From the NCBI GenBank assembly GCA_020632875.1, contig JACKET010000004.1, positions 248,001-312,000 on the forward strand: a stretch of DNA of 64,000 nucleotides. Direction: 5' to 3'. A program made the translations under genes and the position numbers. The notes under the pieces are model-generated. The model was given only the letters and a program-made list of their open reading frames with translations. It had not been told where the DNA came from and did no database searches. Shown piece after piece: positions 1 to 7,559 of the stretch (position 1 is its first letter; every line of letters begins with the position of its first letter). This DNA is from Alphaproteobacteria bacterium (GTDB lineage Bacteria > Myxococcota_A > UBA796 > GCA-2862545).

Positions 1-206
1 TCGTGCGGAAGGCCCCGCAGACGATCGAGCGCGAGGTTCCGCGCGACCCGGCGCAGCCACGCGTCCGGCCGGACCACGGGGCCGTCCGTGACGTGGAGCT
101 TCAGGAGCGCGTCCTGGACCACGTCCTCCGCGGCGACCGGATCGCGGAGGATCCGGCCAGCCACACGGAGCAGATCGGCACGGACCTCCGGCGTCACGCG
201 CAGCAC
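1..206 (-). CDS. ECF-type RNA polymerase sigma factor, N-terminal part (cut by window edge)
   Basis: The reading frame runs off the left edge. The visible ~68 residues match sigma-70 region 2: a stretch DVVQDALLKLH followed by WLRRVARNLALDRLR, the usual core-binding and -10 recognition helices of extracytoplasmic-function sigma factors. Two GTG starts are possible: 206, or 197, which overlaps the TGA stop of the upstream ArsI-like gene in a GTGA arrangement. That overlap indicates translational coupling and one transcript. ECF factors next to VOC-fold proteins are common, so this one may respond to the same stress that its partner handles, but no anti-sigma factor is visible. The family is fairly certain; the regulon is unknown. 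Confidence 0.8.
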   Translation of the reverse strand, partial: MLRVTPEVRADLLRVAGRILRDPVAAEDVVQDALLKLHVTDGPVVRPDAWLRRVARNLALDRLRGLPH

Positions 207-589
207 CCCTCGCCGCCCGCCACGACGGGCAGATCGTCCGTCACGGTGTACAGCTCCCAGTCGCGCCCATCGGGGTCGGTGGCCCAGGCCTTCTGCTGGA
301 CGGCCCAGCAGCACGTGACCTCGCCTTCGGTCCGCACGGCGAGGCCGGCGTCGCGGGTGCGCTTCCACGCGTCCTTCGTCTCGGACACGTTCGTGAAACG
401 CAGGCCGTAGTGGTGCGCGCCGGCCGTGGGCTCGCCGGGCATCAGGGAGAGGACGATCGGGTGCTCCGCCGGTGCGAAGCGCAGGTAGCCCTCGCGGACC
501 TTGTCGGGCTCCTCGCCGAACAACGCGGCGTAGAAGGCGCGAGCGGCGCCGAGATCACGGGTCTGGAGCGAGAGATGGATGCGGGACAT
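194..589 (-). CDS. ArsI/CadI-like VOC-fold metalloprotein
   Basis: A 131-residue vicinal-oxygen-chelate (glyoxalase-fold) protein. It starts with the first beta strand MSRIHLSLQTRDL and carries the adjacent cysteine pair C93-C94 in VTCCWA followed by WATDPDGRDWELY. This layout is typical of ArsI C-As lyases and CadI cadmium-induced proteins. H5, a His near residue 60 and E112 are the likely metal ligands. Another CC pair lies at the C terminus. ArsI cleaves the C-As bond of trivalent organoarsenicals using Fe(II) and oxygen; CadI members are metal-induced proteins of less certain chemistry. An AGGAGG site lies 4 bases before the ATG. It is coupled to the sigma factor downstream. No arsR or arsB is in view, so the substrate is inferred from the motif only. 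Confidence 0.8.
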   Translation of the reverse strand: MSRIHLSLQTRDLGAARAFYAALFGEEPDKVREGYLRFAPAEHPIVLSLMPGEPTAGAHHYGLRFTNVSETKDAWKRTRDAGLAVRTEGEVTCCWAVQQKAWATDPDGRDWELYTVTDDLPVVAGGEGCCA

Positions 590-640
590 GGAACCTCCTG
601 TACCCGGAAGACGATCGAGCCGCGGAACCGACGCAGGTCC

Positions 641-681
641 AGGGTGGCCTCAGCGGGGTCTGACCCCACTGAGGCCACCTT
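641..681. repeat. Intergenic perfect-arm hairpin
   Basis: A 10-bp arm (644-653) is exactly complementary to 669-678. An inner GGGGTC/GACCCC stem and weaker pairs outside extend it to about 19 bp. It sits between the divergent ArsI-like gene and the Spy-like gene, so it is not placed as a terminator for either. It could be an operator dyad or a REP-like element. No T-tract follows. Confidence 0.6.
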
Positions 682-779
682 CACAATCCTTCACACTCCG
701 CAGGATGCCTTCGGATGCGGCCAACACGGGCTGAACACGGGGCCCCTAGGTTGATGACACCACCAACCAGGAGGTCGAC

Positions 780-1295
780 ATGAAGCGAATCATCAGCATG
801 GTCATCGGAGCCGCCGGACTCTCTGCGCTCGCCCTGGGCGGGCTGGCCGTGGCCGGTCCTCCCGGAGGCCCCGGGGGCTTCGGCCCGCACGGCGGCATCG
901 AGGGGCAGTTCATGCGCGTCCTGCACGAGCTCGACCTGACGGACGCCCAGAAGGCACAGCTCCGCGAGATCCGCGAAGCGAACCGCGACGACATGGAGGC
1001 CGCCCACGCCGAGCGCGAAGCGAACCTCGCCATCGTGAAGGCACAGCTGCTCTCCGACACGCCGGACGTGGCGCTGCTCCACCAGATGATCGACGACCAG
1101 GCGATCGAGATGCAGGCCCGCGCCCACGACCGCATGGACACCATCCTCGAGATCCAGGCGCTCCTCACGCCCGACCAGCGGGCCCTGATCGCCGCGGAGC
1201 TCGACGACGCCCGCGAGCGCTGGTCCGACCGCCGCGAGCGCTTCCGCAACGGCGAAGGGCCCCGCGCCGGCGAAGGCCCCCGCTTCCGCGAGTAG
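780..1295 (+). CDS. Spy/CpxP-like periplasmic LTxxQ protein
   Basis: A 171-residue secreted protein. The signal peptide (about 1-25, cleavage after AVA) is followed by a Gly/Pro-rich linker and a highly charged, all-helical body with two LTxxQ motifs, LTDAQ at 53-57 and LTPDQ at 129-133. These motifs define the Spy/CpxP family of periplasmic chaperones and stress sensors. AGGAGG precedes the ATG by 5 bases. The next two genes are a response regulator (9 bases downstream) and its kinase. This is the same association as CpxP with CpxRA, so the protein is probably a feedback sensor or chaperone of that system, most likely for envelope or metal stress. Cys is absent and the C terminus is Arg/Gly-rich. 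Confidence 0.85.
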   Translation: MKRIISMVIGAAGLSALALGGLAVAGPPGGPGGFGPHGGIEGQFMRVLHELDLTDAQKAQLREIREANRDDMEAAHAEREANLAIVKAQLLSDTPDVALLHQMIDDQAIEMQARAHDRMDTILEIQALLTPDQRALIAAELDDARERWSDRRERFRNGEGPRAGEGPRFRE

Positions 1296-1304
1296 TATCG
1301 AGCC

Positions 1305-1994
1305 GTGCCCACCGTCCTGGTCATCGACGACGACGCGCGCCTGCGCGACCTGCTCTCGGAGTACCTCTCCGGGCGCGGGCACACCGTGGTCACCGCCCCG
1401 GACGGGGAGGCCGGGCTCGCCCGGGCCCTCGCCGGGGGCGTCGACATCGCGGTCCTCGACATCATGATGCCGGGCAAGGATGGCCTGCAGGTCCTTCGGG
1501 AGCTGCGGGCCGCTTCGCGTCTGCCGGTGATCGTGCTGACCGCGCGCGGCGACGACTTCGACCGCATCGTCGGCCTCGAGCTCGGCGCCGACGACTACCT
1601 GGCGAAGCCCTTCAATCCACGCGAGCTGACCGCGCGGATCGACGCGATCCTCCGCCGCGCCGCCCAGCCCGCGGAGACCGAGGTCCTCGTGGCAGGCCCC
1701 ATCCGCGTCGACCCCGACCGGCGCACGTGCACGATGCGCGGCGAGCCGGTCGACCTCACCACGACGGAGTTCGATCTCCTCCGCGCGCTCGTGGCCAACG
1801 CCGGGCGCGTCATCCCGCGCGAGAAGCTCATGGAGCTCGCCCGCGGCGAGGCGTTCGCGGCCTTCGACCGCTCCGTGGACGTCCACGTGAGCCACCTCCG
1901 CCGCAAGCTCGGCGACAGCGCGCGGTCCCCCGCGCTCATCAAGACGGTCCGCGGCATCGGCTACCTCGTGCCGCGCGACCCCGAAGCGCCATGA
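1305..1994 (+). CDS. OmpR/PhoB-family response regulator
   Basis: A 229-residue two-domain regulator. The receiver domain (1-115) has the acidic pocket at D8-D10, phospho-acceptor D52 in LDIMMP and the invariant K101. A winged-helix DNA-binding domain (about 130-225) ends in VHVSHLRRKLG and TVRGIGYL, typical of the OmpR class. It starts at GTG and sits 9 bases after the Spy-like gene. Its stop codon overlaps the ATG of the histidine kinase (ATGA). The operon order Spy-like, regulator, kinase resembles Cpx or CusRS-type stress systems. Confidence 0.93.
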   Translation: MPTVLVIDDDARLRDLLSEYLSGRGHTVVTAPDGEAGLARALAGGVDIAVLDIMMPGKDGLQVLRELRAASRLPVIVLTARGDDFDRIVGLELGADDYLAKPFNPRELTARIDAILRRAAQPAETEVLVAGPIRVDPDRRTCTMRGEPVDLTTTEFDLLRALVANAGRVIPREKLMELARGEAFAAFDRSVDVHVSHLRRKLGDSARSPALIKTVRGIGYLVPRDPEAP

Positions 1995-3208
1995 GCCTCA
2001 CCGCCCGCATCGCGGCCGCGATCCTGCTGCTGGTCGCCTTGACCGCGACGCTGTCGTGGCTCGTCGCGAGCCGCCTCGTCTTCCGCCCCCTCGTGGACGA
2101 GGTGTACACGGCCTACCTCCACGAGGTCGCGTTCATCGGCCACCGCATCGAGCGCGGCGCCGACATCCCCCAGCTCGCCGAAGCGCTCGACCTGAAGGTG
2201 ACCCCCGTCCGGGGGCCTCCCCCACCCCACTGGCGCGCCGAGATCGTTCGAGGGAGGCGGATCTTCAAGCCGCCCGGTCCCCGCAACGTGTTGCTCGTCG
2301 AGACCCGCGACGGCCTGTTCCAGGTCCAGCGCGAGCTCGACCTCGAGCGGCCGGGACGCCGCCTCCCCCTGGCCTTCCTGAGCGTCGCGGTGGTCGTGAT
2401 GCTGGTGGCGGTCTGGATCGCGCGACGCGGCGTCCAGCCCGTCCGCGTCGCGTCGGACGCGATGACGCGCATGGCCGGCGGCGAGCTCGATCACCGCCTG
2501 TCCGTGAGCGGTCCACCCGAGATCCGCAACGCCGCGGACGCGTTCAACACGATGGCCGACCGCATCGCGGGCATGCTGCGCTCCGAGAAACAGCTCCTCG
2601 CGGGCATCAGTCACGAGCTGCGCACGCCGCTCACCCGGCTGCGCCTGGAGATCGAGCTCCTCCGCGACGCGGGCGCGGATCCGGCCCGTCTGGATCGGAT
2701 GGAAGGCGACCTCGAGCAGCTGGACGATCTCGTGGGCGAGGCGCTGGAGCTGTCCCGACTCCAGCTCGGGCAGCGGCCGCTGGAGCGGGAGGACGCGGAC
2801 CTCGCCGACCTCGCGCGGGAGGCGCTCGAGCGCACCGATCTCGGCGGGCGTCCCGTGACGCTGGCGCTCGCGGCGGCCCCGGCACGCGTCGACCGGCGCC
2901 TGGTGCGGCGGGCGCTGCGCAACCTGCTCGCGAACGCCGCGAAGTACACCCCGCCGGGGACGGCCATCGAGGTGCGGAGCGCGCCGGGCACGGTGGAGAT
3001 CCGGGATCACGGCCCGGGCGTCCCGGATGCCGACCTCGCGCACCTGTTCGAGCCGTTCTACCGCACCGCGTCGGGCTCGAATCGCGCCGAGGGGCACGGG
3101 CTCGGGCTGATGATCGTGCAGCAGGTGATGCAGCTCCATGGCGGCCGGGTCGCGGCGGCCAACGCGGATCCCGGTCTGTCGGTGTCGCTGGCCTTCCCAG
3201 TGGAGTAG
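1991..3208 (+). CDS. Membrane sensor histidine kinase
   Basis: A 405-residue partner of the preceding regulator. A transmembrane helix (5-28) leads to a ~95-residue periplasmic domain. A second helix (126-144) follows, then HAMP (145-197), a HisKA dimerisation helix with phospho-acceptor H208 in ISHELRTPL, and an ATPase domain with N-box NLLANAAKY, DHGPGVP and GHGLGLMIV. The chosen ATG overlaps the regulator stop by four bases. The short periplasmic domain and CpxA-like layout fit a sensor controlled by the Spy-like protein. The signal is not evident from the sequence. Confidence 0.93.
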   Translation: MSLTARIAAAILLLVALTATLSWLVASRLVFRPLVDEVYTAYLHEVAFIGHRIERGADIPQLAEALDLKVTPVRGPPPPHWRAEIVRGRRIFKPPGPRNVLLVETRDGLFQVQRELDLERPGRRLPLAFLSVAVVVMLVAVWIARRGVQPVRVASDAMTRMAGGELDHRLSVSGPPEIRNAADAFNTMADRIAGMLRSEKQLLAGISHELRTPLTRLRLEIELLRDAGADPARLDRMEGDLEQLDDLVGEALELSRLQLGQRPLEREDADLADLAREALERTDLGGRPVTLALAAAPARVDRRLVRRALRNLLANAAKYTPPGTAIEVRSAPGTVEIRDHGPGVPDADLAHLFEPFYRTASGSNRAEGHGLGLMIVQQVMQLHGGRVAAANADPGLSVSLAFPVE

Positions 3209-3230
3209 GTTGCGCGCTCGGAGGTGCACC

Positions 3231-4184
3231 GTGGCCGACCTGTACTCCCTGTTCGATGACGTCTCCCAGCGCCGGACCGAAGAGGCGCTCGAGCGCTTCG
3301 CCCAGCACGACTGCAAGGCGGGCGAGGTGATCGTCGAAGAGGGCGAGGTGAACGACGCCATGCTCCTCATCGAGAAGGGCGAGGTCACGGTGATCGCGGG
3401 CGGCTTCGAGGTCGCCCGCATGGGTCCCGGCCAGATCATCGGCGAGATCGGGCTCTTCACGCATGCAGTCCGCACGGCCACGGTGAAGGCGTCGTCCGAC
3501 TGCGTGCTCCAGATGCTGTCCCGCCGGTCGTTCATCGAGCTGCGGCTGTCGGGCAACCCCGTCGCCTTCCGCATCGAGCGCCGGGCCGCCGAACAGCTCG
3601 CCGGGCGGTTCCGCGCGCTGGTGGCCGACGTGGTCGAGGTCGCGCGCCGGTCCCCCACGATGTTGCTCCCCCCGCGGATGAAGGCCGAGTACTCCGGTCA
3701 CCCCGTCCAGCTCACGCCCACCCGCCTGTTCCAGGCGCTGCAGGCCGCGTCGGCGTTCGCCACCCTCGAGGTCCCGAGCCTCGAGCTGCTCTCCAGCACG
3801 ATGGAGGCCCGCACGTTCGGCGCTGGCGAGACGCTCGCCGGAGAGGCCCGCGACGACGGCCCGCTCTTCCTCCTCGCCCACGGTCAGGTCGACTGCATCG
3901 CCCCGGTCGGCAAGGGCCACAGCGTGCGCGTCGCCACGCTCGACCCCGGCGAGGTCTTCAACCTCGTCCAGCACGTCGACGGCAACCTGCGTCCCGTGGC
4001 CTACATCGCGCGCGAAGGCGTCAGCGTCCTCGCGATGCCGCAGGAGGCGGTGCTGAAGTACCTGTGGGGCAACCATCTACCCGGCAGCGCGCTGCGGATC
4101 GCGATGATCCGGTCGCTGTCCGACCGCGTGAACCAGGCGAACGCGACGTACAGCCTCGCGAAGCTCATGACCCCCGAGGGGTGA
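3231..4184 (+). CDS. Protein with two cyclic-nucleotide-binding (cNMP) domains
   Basis: A 317-residue cytoplasmic protein with no membrane segment and no DNA-binding domain. The first cNMP-binding domain (about 18-125) has the characteristic GEVIVEEGE, GQIIGEIGLF and RTATVKA strands. Its phosphate-binding cassette is close to the GE-x6-7-RxA pattern. A second, more divergent domain lies at about 190-295 (GETLAGEARDDG, GEVFNLV). A charged linker separates them. A GTG start 22 bases after the kinase stop is chosen because GGAGG precedes it; a longer upstream frame would run into the kinase gene. The output is unclear: it may be a regulatory subunit that acts by protein contact. The ligand is not deducible. 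Confidence 0.8.
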   Translation: MADLYSLFDDVSQRRTEEALERFAQHDCKAGEVIVEEGEVNDAMLLIEKGEVTVIAGGFEVARMGPGQIIGEIGLFTHAVRTATVKASSDCVLQMLSRRSFIELRLSGNPVAFRIERRAAEQLAGRFRALVADVVEVARRSPTMLLPPRMKAEYSGHPVQLTPTRLFQALQAASAFATLEVPSLELLSSTMEARTFGAGETLAGEARDDGPLFLLAHGQVDCIAPVGKGHSVRVATLDPGEVFNLVQHVDGNLRPVAYIAREGVSVLAMPQEAVLKYLWGNHLPGSALRIAMIRSLSDRVNQANATYSLAKLMTPEG

Positions 4185-4187
4185 CGC

Positions 4188-4622
4188 CTACTTGCGGCGG
4201 ACGAGCTCGCCCGTGGCGATCATCTCGCGCCGCTTCTCTTCGGTGATGTTCAGCTCGGCGGCCGTCGGGTAGCCGTCGAGGCTGATCGACGGCGTGCCCG
4301 TGGATTTGATGCGGGTGCCCGTGGAGGTCTGGAACACGAAGGGCTTCTCTTCCTTCGGCTCGACAGGGCGGGACACGGGCTCCCACCGGGTGCCCCCGCT
4401 GGTACCGGAGGCCGTGGCGCCGCCGTTGCTGCCGTCGACGCCCTCACCCGTGTTCAGCTCGGTCGTGAGCTGCGACCGCATGGTGGGGTCCTTGTAGTCG
4501 GCGCCCTCGACCTGGTTGGCCACGCGGTTCCCGGACTGCGCGCTGCTGCGTTCGGGAACGCGTTCTTCGGGTACGTCCATCAGCCACGAGCACCCGGTCA
4601 GGGCGACGATGGCAACCCACAT
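4188..4622 (-). CDS. Small lipoprotein of unknown function
   Basis: A 144-residue protein with a very short signal sequence ending in lipobox LTGC (Cys 11), followed by a low-complexity Ser/Thr/Gly region and a charged C terminus. It ends 3 bases from the oppositely oriented cNMP gene. It is the last gene of the minus-strand TadG/TadE/TadE cluster (16 bases after the previous stop), so it may be a pilotin or accessory factor of that system. I recognise no domain. Confidence 0.7.
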   Translation of the reverse strand: MWVAIVALTGCSWLMDVPEERVPERSSAQSGNRVANQVEGADYKDPTMRSQLTTELNTGEGVDGSNGGATASGTSGGTRWEPVSRPVEPKEEKPFVFQTSTGTRIKSTGTPSISLDGYPTAAELNITEEKRREMIATGELVRRK

Positions 4623-4638
4623 ACTGCCTCCAGTCGGA

Positions 4639-5043
4639 TCACTGGAGCTCAGTATACATCGTGAACTTGTACATGATGTTGGTGGGCAGCCCCGGCGCCA
4701 TGCCGATCAGCTCGGAGTACGGGCAGTCGACCGTCGTGGCCAGGTACGTGAGGCTGTTCGCGTCGGTGCCCTGGGTCGTCGAGACGTTGCAGCCACCGTA
4801 GCCGAGCGCACTGAGCGTGGAGTTCGCCTGGGCGTCGGCATCGGAGACGAAGTCGGCGGCAAGCTGAGCGGCTGCGCCCTGTCGGGCCCCGTCGCGGGCG
4901 GCACGCATCACGATCTCGGACCGCGACATGTACCACCCGAAGTCGATGATGCCGGAGAGCATCACCATGACGACCGGGAGCCAGAAGGCGAACTCGATGG
5001 CCGCGGAGCCGCGGCGACGGGAGCGCTGGTAGCGGGTACGCAT
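4639..5043 (-). CDS. TadE-like pseudopilin-type membrane protein (second copy)
   Basis: A 134-residue protein. An Arg-rich N terminus (RTRYQRSRRRGSAAIEFAF) precedes one transmembrane helix, then a short extracytoplasmic domain with two Cys. The sequence GSAAIEFAFWLPVV matches the TadE family signature (G-x-A-A-x-E-F/F-A), which is usually processed like a type IVb pilin. It starts 2 bases after the first TadE-like stop. Tad-type minor pseudopilins normally work with a CpaF/TadBC secretion machine; none is in this window, so this could be an outlying locus. Confidence 0.78.
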   Translation of the reverse strand: MRTRYQRSRRRGSAAIEFAFWLPVVMVMLSGIIDFGWYMSRSEIVMRAARDGARQGAAAQLAADFVSDADAQANSTLSALGYGGCNVSTTQGTDANSLTYLATTVDCPYSELIGMAPGLPTNIMYKFTMYTELQ

Positions 5044-5045
5044 GA

Positions 5046-5456
5046 TCACCTCTGCCACTCGAGACGCACCTGCGTCTGCGTCGTGATCTGGTTCGGCATG
5101 ATGCCGAGCGCCATGAACCATCCCGTGAGACCGTCGTAGCCGATCTCGGCGGAGCACTCGAGCACGCGGTTGGGGTTGGCGCCCGACAGCACGGCGGTGC
5201 AGTCGGTGCAGGTGAGCCCACCCGAGGTGAGCACGGCGTCCATCGTGTTGAGCGCCGTGGTCGTCGGGTCTTCGAGGTCCTCGTCGATGAGGCCGCCCTC
5301 GCGACACCCCGCCATCACGGCGGAGTTGAGGAGCGCCACCCGCGAGAAGTACCACCCGAACTCGATCATCCCGAAGGTGATCGCGATGAAGGCCGGGAGG
5401 GTGAGCGCGAACTCCATGGCGTTCGCGCCGCGTCGGAAGCGACGAATCATCCGCAT
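5046..5456 (-). CDS. TadE-like pseudopilin-type membrane protein (first copy)
   Basis: A 136-residue paralogue of the next gene. Arg-rich start MRMIRRFRRGANAMEFALT, one transmembrane helix, then a cysteine-containing extracytoplasmic domain (CREGG, CTDC, LECS). The GANAMEFALTLPAF segment is the TadE signature. It starts 7 bases after the TadG-like stop. The presence of two TadE-like proteins plus a TadG-like vWA protein is typical of tight-adherence pilus loci. Function is inferred from family and context. Confidence 0.78.
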   Translation of the reverse strand: MRMIRRFRRGANAMEFALTLPAFIAITFGMIEFGWYFSRVALLNSAVMAGCREGGLIDEDLEDPTTTALNTMDAVLTSGGLTCTDCTAVLSGANPNRVLECSAEIGYDGLTGWFMALGIMPNQITTQTQVRLEWQR

Positions 5457-5463
5457 GTGAGCC

Positions 5464-6726
5464 TCAGTCCGTGATGACGACGGGGATGGAGGACGCGATC
5501 TCGATGTAGATGGCCTCGAGCTCGTCGGCGTTGTCGGTGTTCTTCGCCTCGCCGCGGTTCCCGTCGCCGATGGTGACGAGGTACTCGAGCCAGTCGACGT
5601 TCGCGTCGACCGAGCCGAAGTACACCGTCCACAGGTGGACGCCACCGTCGAACGAGCCCGCGTAGGTGTTCAGGCCACAGCTCGCGTGGGTCGAGCTGGT
5701 CGCGTTCCAGCTCGTGCACTCCCACACGTCGTAGCTGAAGTTGCCGCCGTACCACATCCAGTAGACGAGGTCTTCGGCGTCGCCCTCGGCGGTGCTCTGA
5801 CCACTGCCGTTGTTCGAGCTCTCGGAGAGGTGGGTGTTCGCGATACCGTCGGTGAGGAGCAGCATGCCCTGGAACTCGCGGCTGTCGCCGTGCTCGATGA
5901 ACTCCTGCAGCGCGCGGTGCAGGCCGCGGGCCTGGCTCGTGTGGCACGAGCCCTCGGGCGGCACGCCGCGGAGCTTGCCGGTGGGCACGCGGTAGGCGGC
6001 GGTGCGCAGCGTGGACGGCATGTTGTAGCAGACGTCCAGCTTCGCGAACTCGGTGGAGAGGCTGGTGTAGTCGTCGGTGGGCGACGCCAGCTCGTGCAGG
6101 TCGGGGTAGTTGCCCGTGCCCGAGAACACCACGTGGCCGAGCTCGTCGCCGGGCAGCGGGTTGTCGTGCATGTAGTCGAGGAACGCGATGTTCGCGTCTT
6201 TCGCCTTGCCGATGTCGCCGGCGAACGACCCGGACACGTCGGAGATGAGGATCATCTGGCGGGTACGACCGGCGGCGACGCCGTGCGACTCGACATCCGC
6301 GCTGCTGTGGCCGAGGATCGGCGCGAAGAACAGGTCGAGCGCGTTGGAGTTCGAATCCTTGCGGGAGACGTACGCCCGGGCGGAGTTGATGAACGTCGAC
6401 GTGCCGTCGAAGTTCTTGTTGTCGAAGTCCCACTCGCCGTACTCGACGGAGTCGAGGTTGCCGACCTTGTTGCCGATCCGGTTCTCGGAGACGATGAAGC
6501 CCGCCGCCGCGTCGCCGACCGCCTGGTCGCCGGTGGAGCGGAACGCGACGTAGGCCGCGTGGGAAGCCGCATCGGCGACGTTCTGGGTCTGCGTGCGCGC
6601 CATGTTGATGTACGAGATGTCGACGGACAACGCACCGAAGCCCACGAGAACGGGCAGGAAGATGCCCATGAGCATGGTGTAGTTGCCGCGGCGCGAGGAG
6701 CGGAGCTGGGGAATCTGGTGGCGCAT
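5464..6726 (-). CDS. TadG-like protein with von Willebrand factor A domain
   Basis: A 420-residue membrane-anchored protein. An Arg-rich N terminus (SSRRGNYTMLM) and one transmembrane helix (about 16-36) match the TadG/Flp-pilus-assembly family. A vWA domain starts near 155, with the MIDAS motif DVSGS at 163-167 and a later LLLTDG strand, indicating metal-dependent adhesion or protein contact. The C-terminal half has several Cys. ATG at 6726 is preferred over one four codons upstream because GGAGG sits 5 bases before it. It is the first gene of a four-gene minus-strand operon. Its upstream side faces the repeat-filled gap. Confidence 0.82.
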   Translation of the reverse strand: MRHQIPQLRSSRRGNYTMLMGIFLPVLVGFGALSVDISYINMARTQTQNVADAASHAAYVAFRSTGDQAVGDAAAGFIVSENRIGNKVGNLDSVEYGEWDFDNKNFDGTSTFINSARAYVSRKDSNSNALDLFFAPILGHSSADVESHGVAAGRTRQMILISDVSGSFAGDIGKAKDANIAFLDYMHDNPLPGDELGHVVFSGTGNYPDLHELASPTDDYTSLSTEFAKLDVCYNMPSTLRTAAYRVPTGKLRGVPPEGSCHTSQARGLHRALQEFIEHGDSREFQGMLLLTDGIANTHLSESSNNGSGQSTAEGDAEDLVYWMWYGGNFSYDVWECTSWNATSSTHASCGLNTYAGSFDGGVHLWTVYFGSVDANVDWLEYLVTIGDGNRGEAKNTDNADELEAIYIEIASSIPVVITD

Positions 6727-6855
6727 GCCGACCTCCATGTTCAGAACAATACCACCCTCCCGAAACAGGCCAAGGCGAGGGGATTACATGCCGGTTACGG
6801 GCTGACCCGGAAGGGGGATCCGGCCCGTGGGTGCGGGCTGGATTGGTGGATCCGG

Positions 6856-7195
6856 GGGCGAGCTCCTGGCAACGCTTACTCCGCGCTCCGGGCCGGACGG
6901 CGGTGGGGCTCGGGCGGCCGGATCCGGGCTCGTCGAGCCGGCCCGATCGATGGGGCGAGCTCCTGGCAACCCTTACTTCGCGCTCCGCCTCGCTGCGCTC
7001 GTTGGCATGACTGCGGAAGACACGCTGTCTGAGGGTTGGGGTTGGGGTTGGTTGGGGGACGACGTCTTCGATGGTCGGGCGGAAGACTGGGGGACCCCGG
7101 CTCGTCGAACCGGCCCGATCGATGGGGCGAGCTCCTGGCAACCCTTACTCCGCGCTTCGCGCTCCGCCTCGCTTCGCTCGTTGGCATGACTGCGA
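6856..7195 (+). repeat. Direct repeat family of ~90 bp (one partial, two full copies)
   Basis: Full copies at 6927-7015 and 7099-7195 start with a GGCTCGTCGAGCC-type dyad, continue with GATCGATGGGGCGAGCTCC and end with CTCGTTGGCATGACTGCG. A partial copy lies at 6856-6890. The two full copies differ by a few substitutions and a short insertion. No coding function is likely. Confidence 0.8.
7033..7058 (+). repeat. G-rich tract with quadruplex potential
   Basis: Four or more runs of three to five G separated by TT or TTGGTT on the plus strand, resembling a short TTGGGG telomere-like repeat. It fits the standard G3+N1-7 pattern for an intramolecular G-quadruplex. Confidence 0.6.
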
Positions 7196-7351
7196 GAGAC
7201 ACGGCCCGACCTGCGTCCCGGTTTCGTCGGGTGGGGCGGAGGTTTTCCCGGGGCCTGGCGAAACCGTGCCGCCGCGGTCGGTCCTGCGGGGTCTGAGGGT
7301 TGGGAGCTCGGGCTGGCGGACGACCTGGAGTGCCTCCGGGTGCTTGGAGGA

Positions 7352-7543
7352 GCATCGGGTAGGGAACGCATCCTCGCCGGAAGCAACGGGGGTTCAACGC
7401 ATCCTCCGGGGAGGCAACGGACCCTAAACGCACTCTCAGGGGAGGCATCGGACCCCGAACGCATCCAATTCGCGCTCACCGACGCGTGCAGGATGCGTTG
7501 AACCCCCGATGCCTCGGCCAAGGATGCGTTCCGGGTCCGATGC
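7352..7543. repeat. 31-bp-period inverted array of a 22-nt motif with variable core
   Basis: Six copies of GC(A/T)(A/T/)CGG-N6-AACGCAtcC. Four are on the plus strand, starting at 7352, 7383, 7414 and 7445. Two are on the minus strand, occupying 7491-7512 and 7522-7543. Neighbouring copies in the same orientation are exactly 31 bp apart. The six core bases vary (GTAGGG, GGGTTC, ACCCTA, ACCCCG, then GGGTTC and ACCCGG read on the minus strand). As a whole, 7351-7405 and 7490-7544 are inverted with 46 of 55 matching positions. It is not a CRISPR array: unit gaps are only 9 bp. Confidence 0.85.
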
Positions 7544-7559
7544 TTCTGGCTACCCCGGG

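Noticed and set aside
7352..7543. CRISPR array
   Set aside because: Repeats are 22 nt with 9-nt gaps, orientation flips inside the array, and no cas genes are present. The same applies to 25731-25939.
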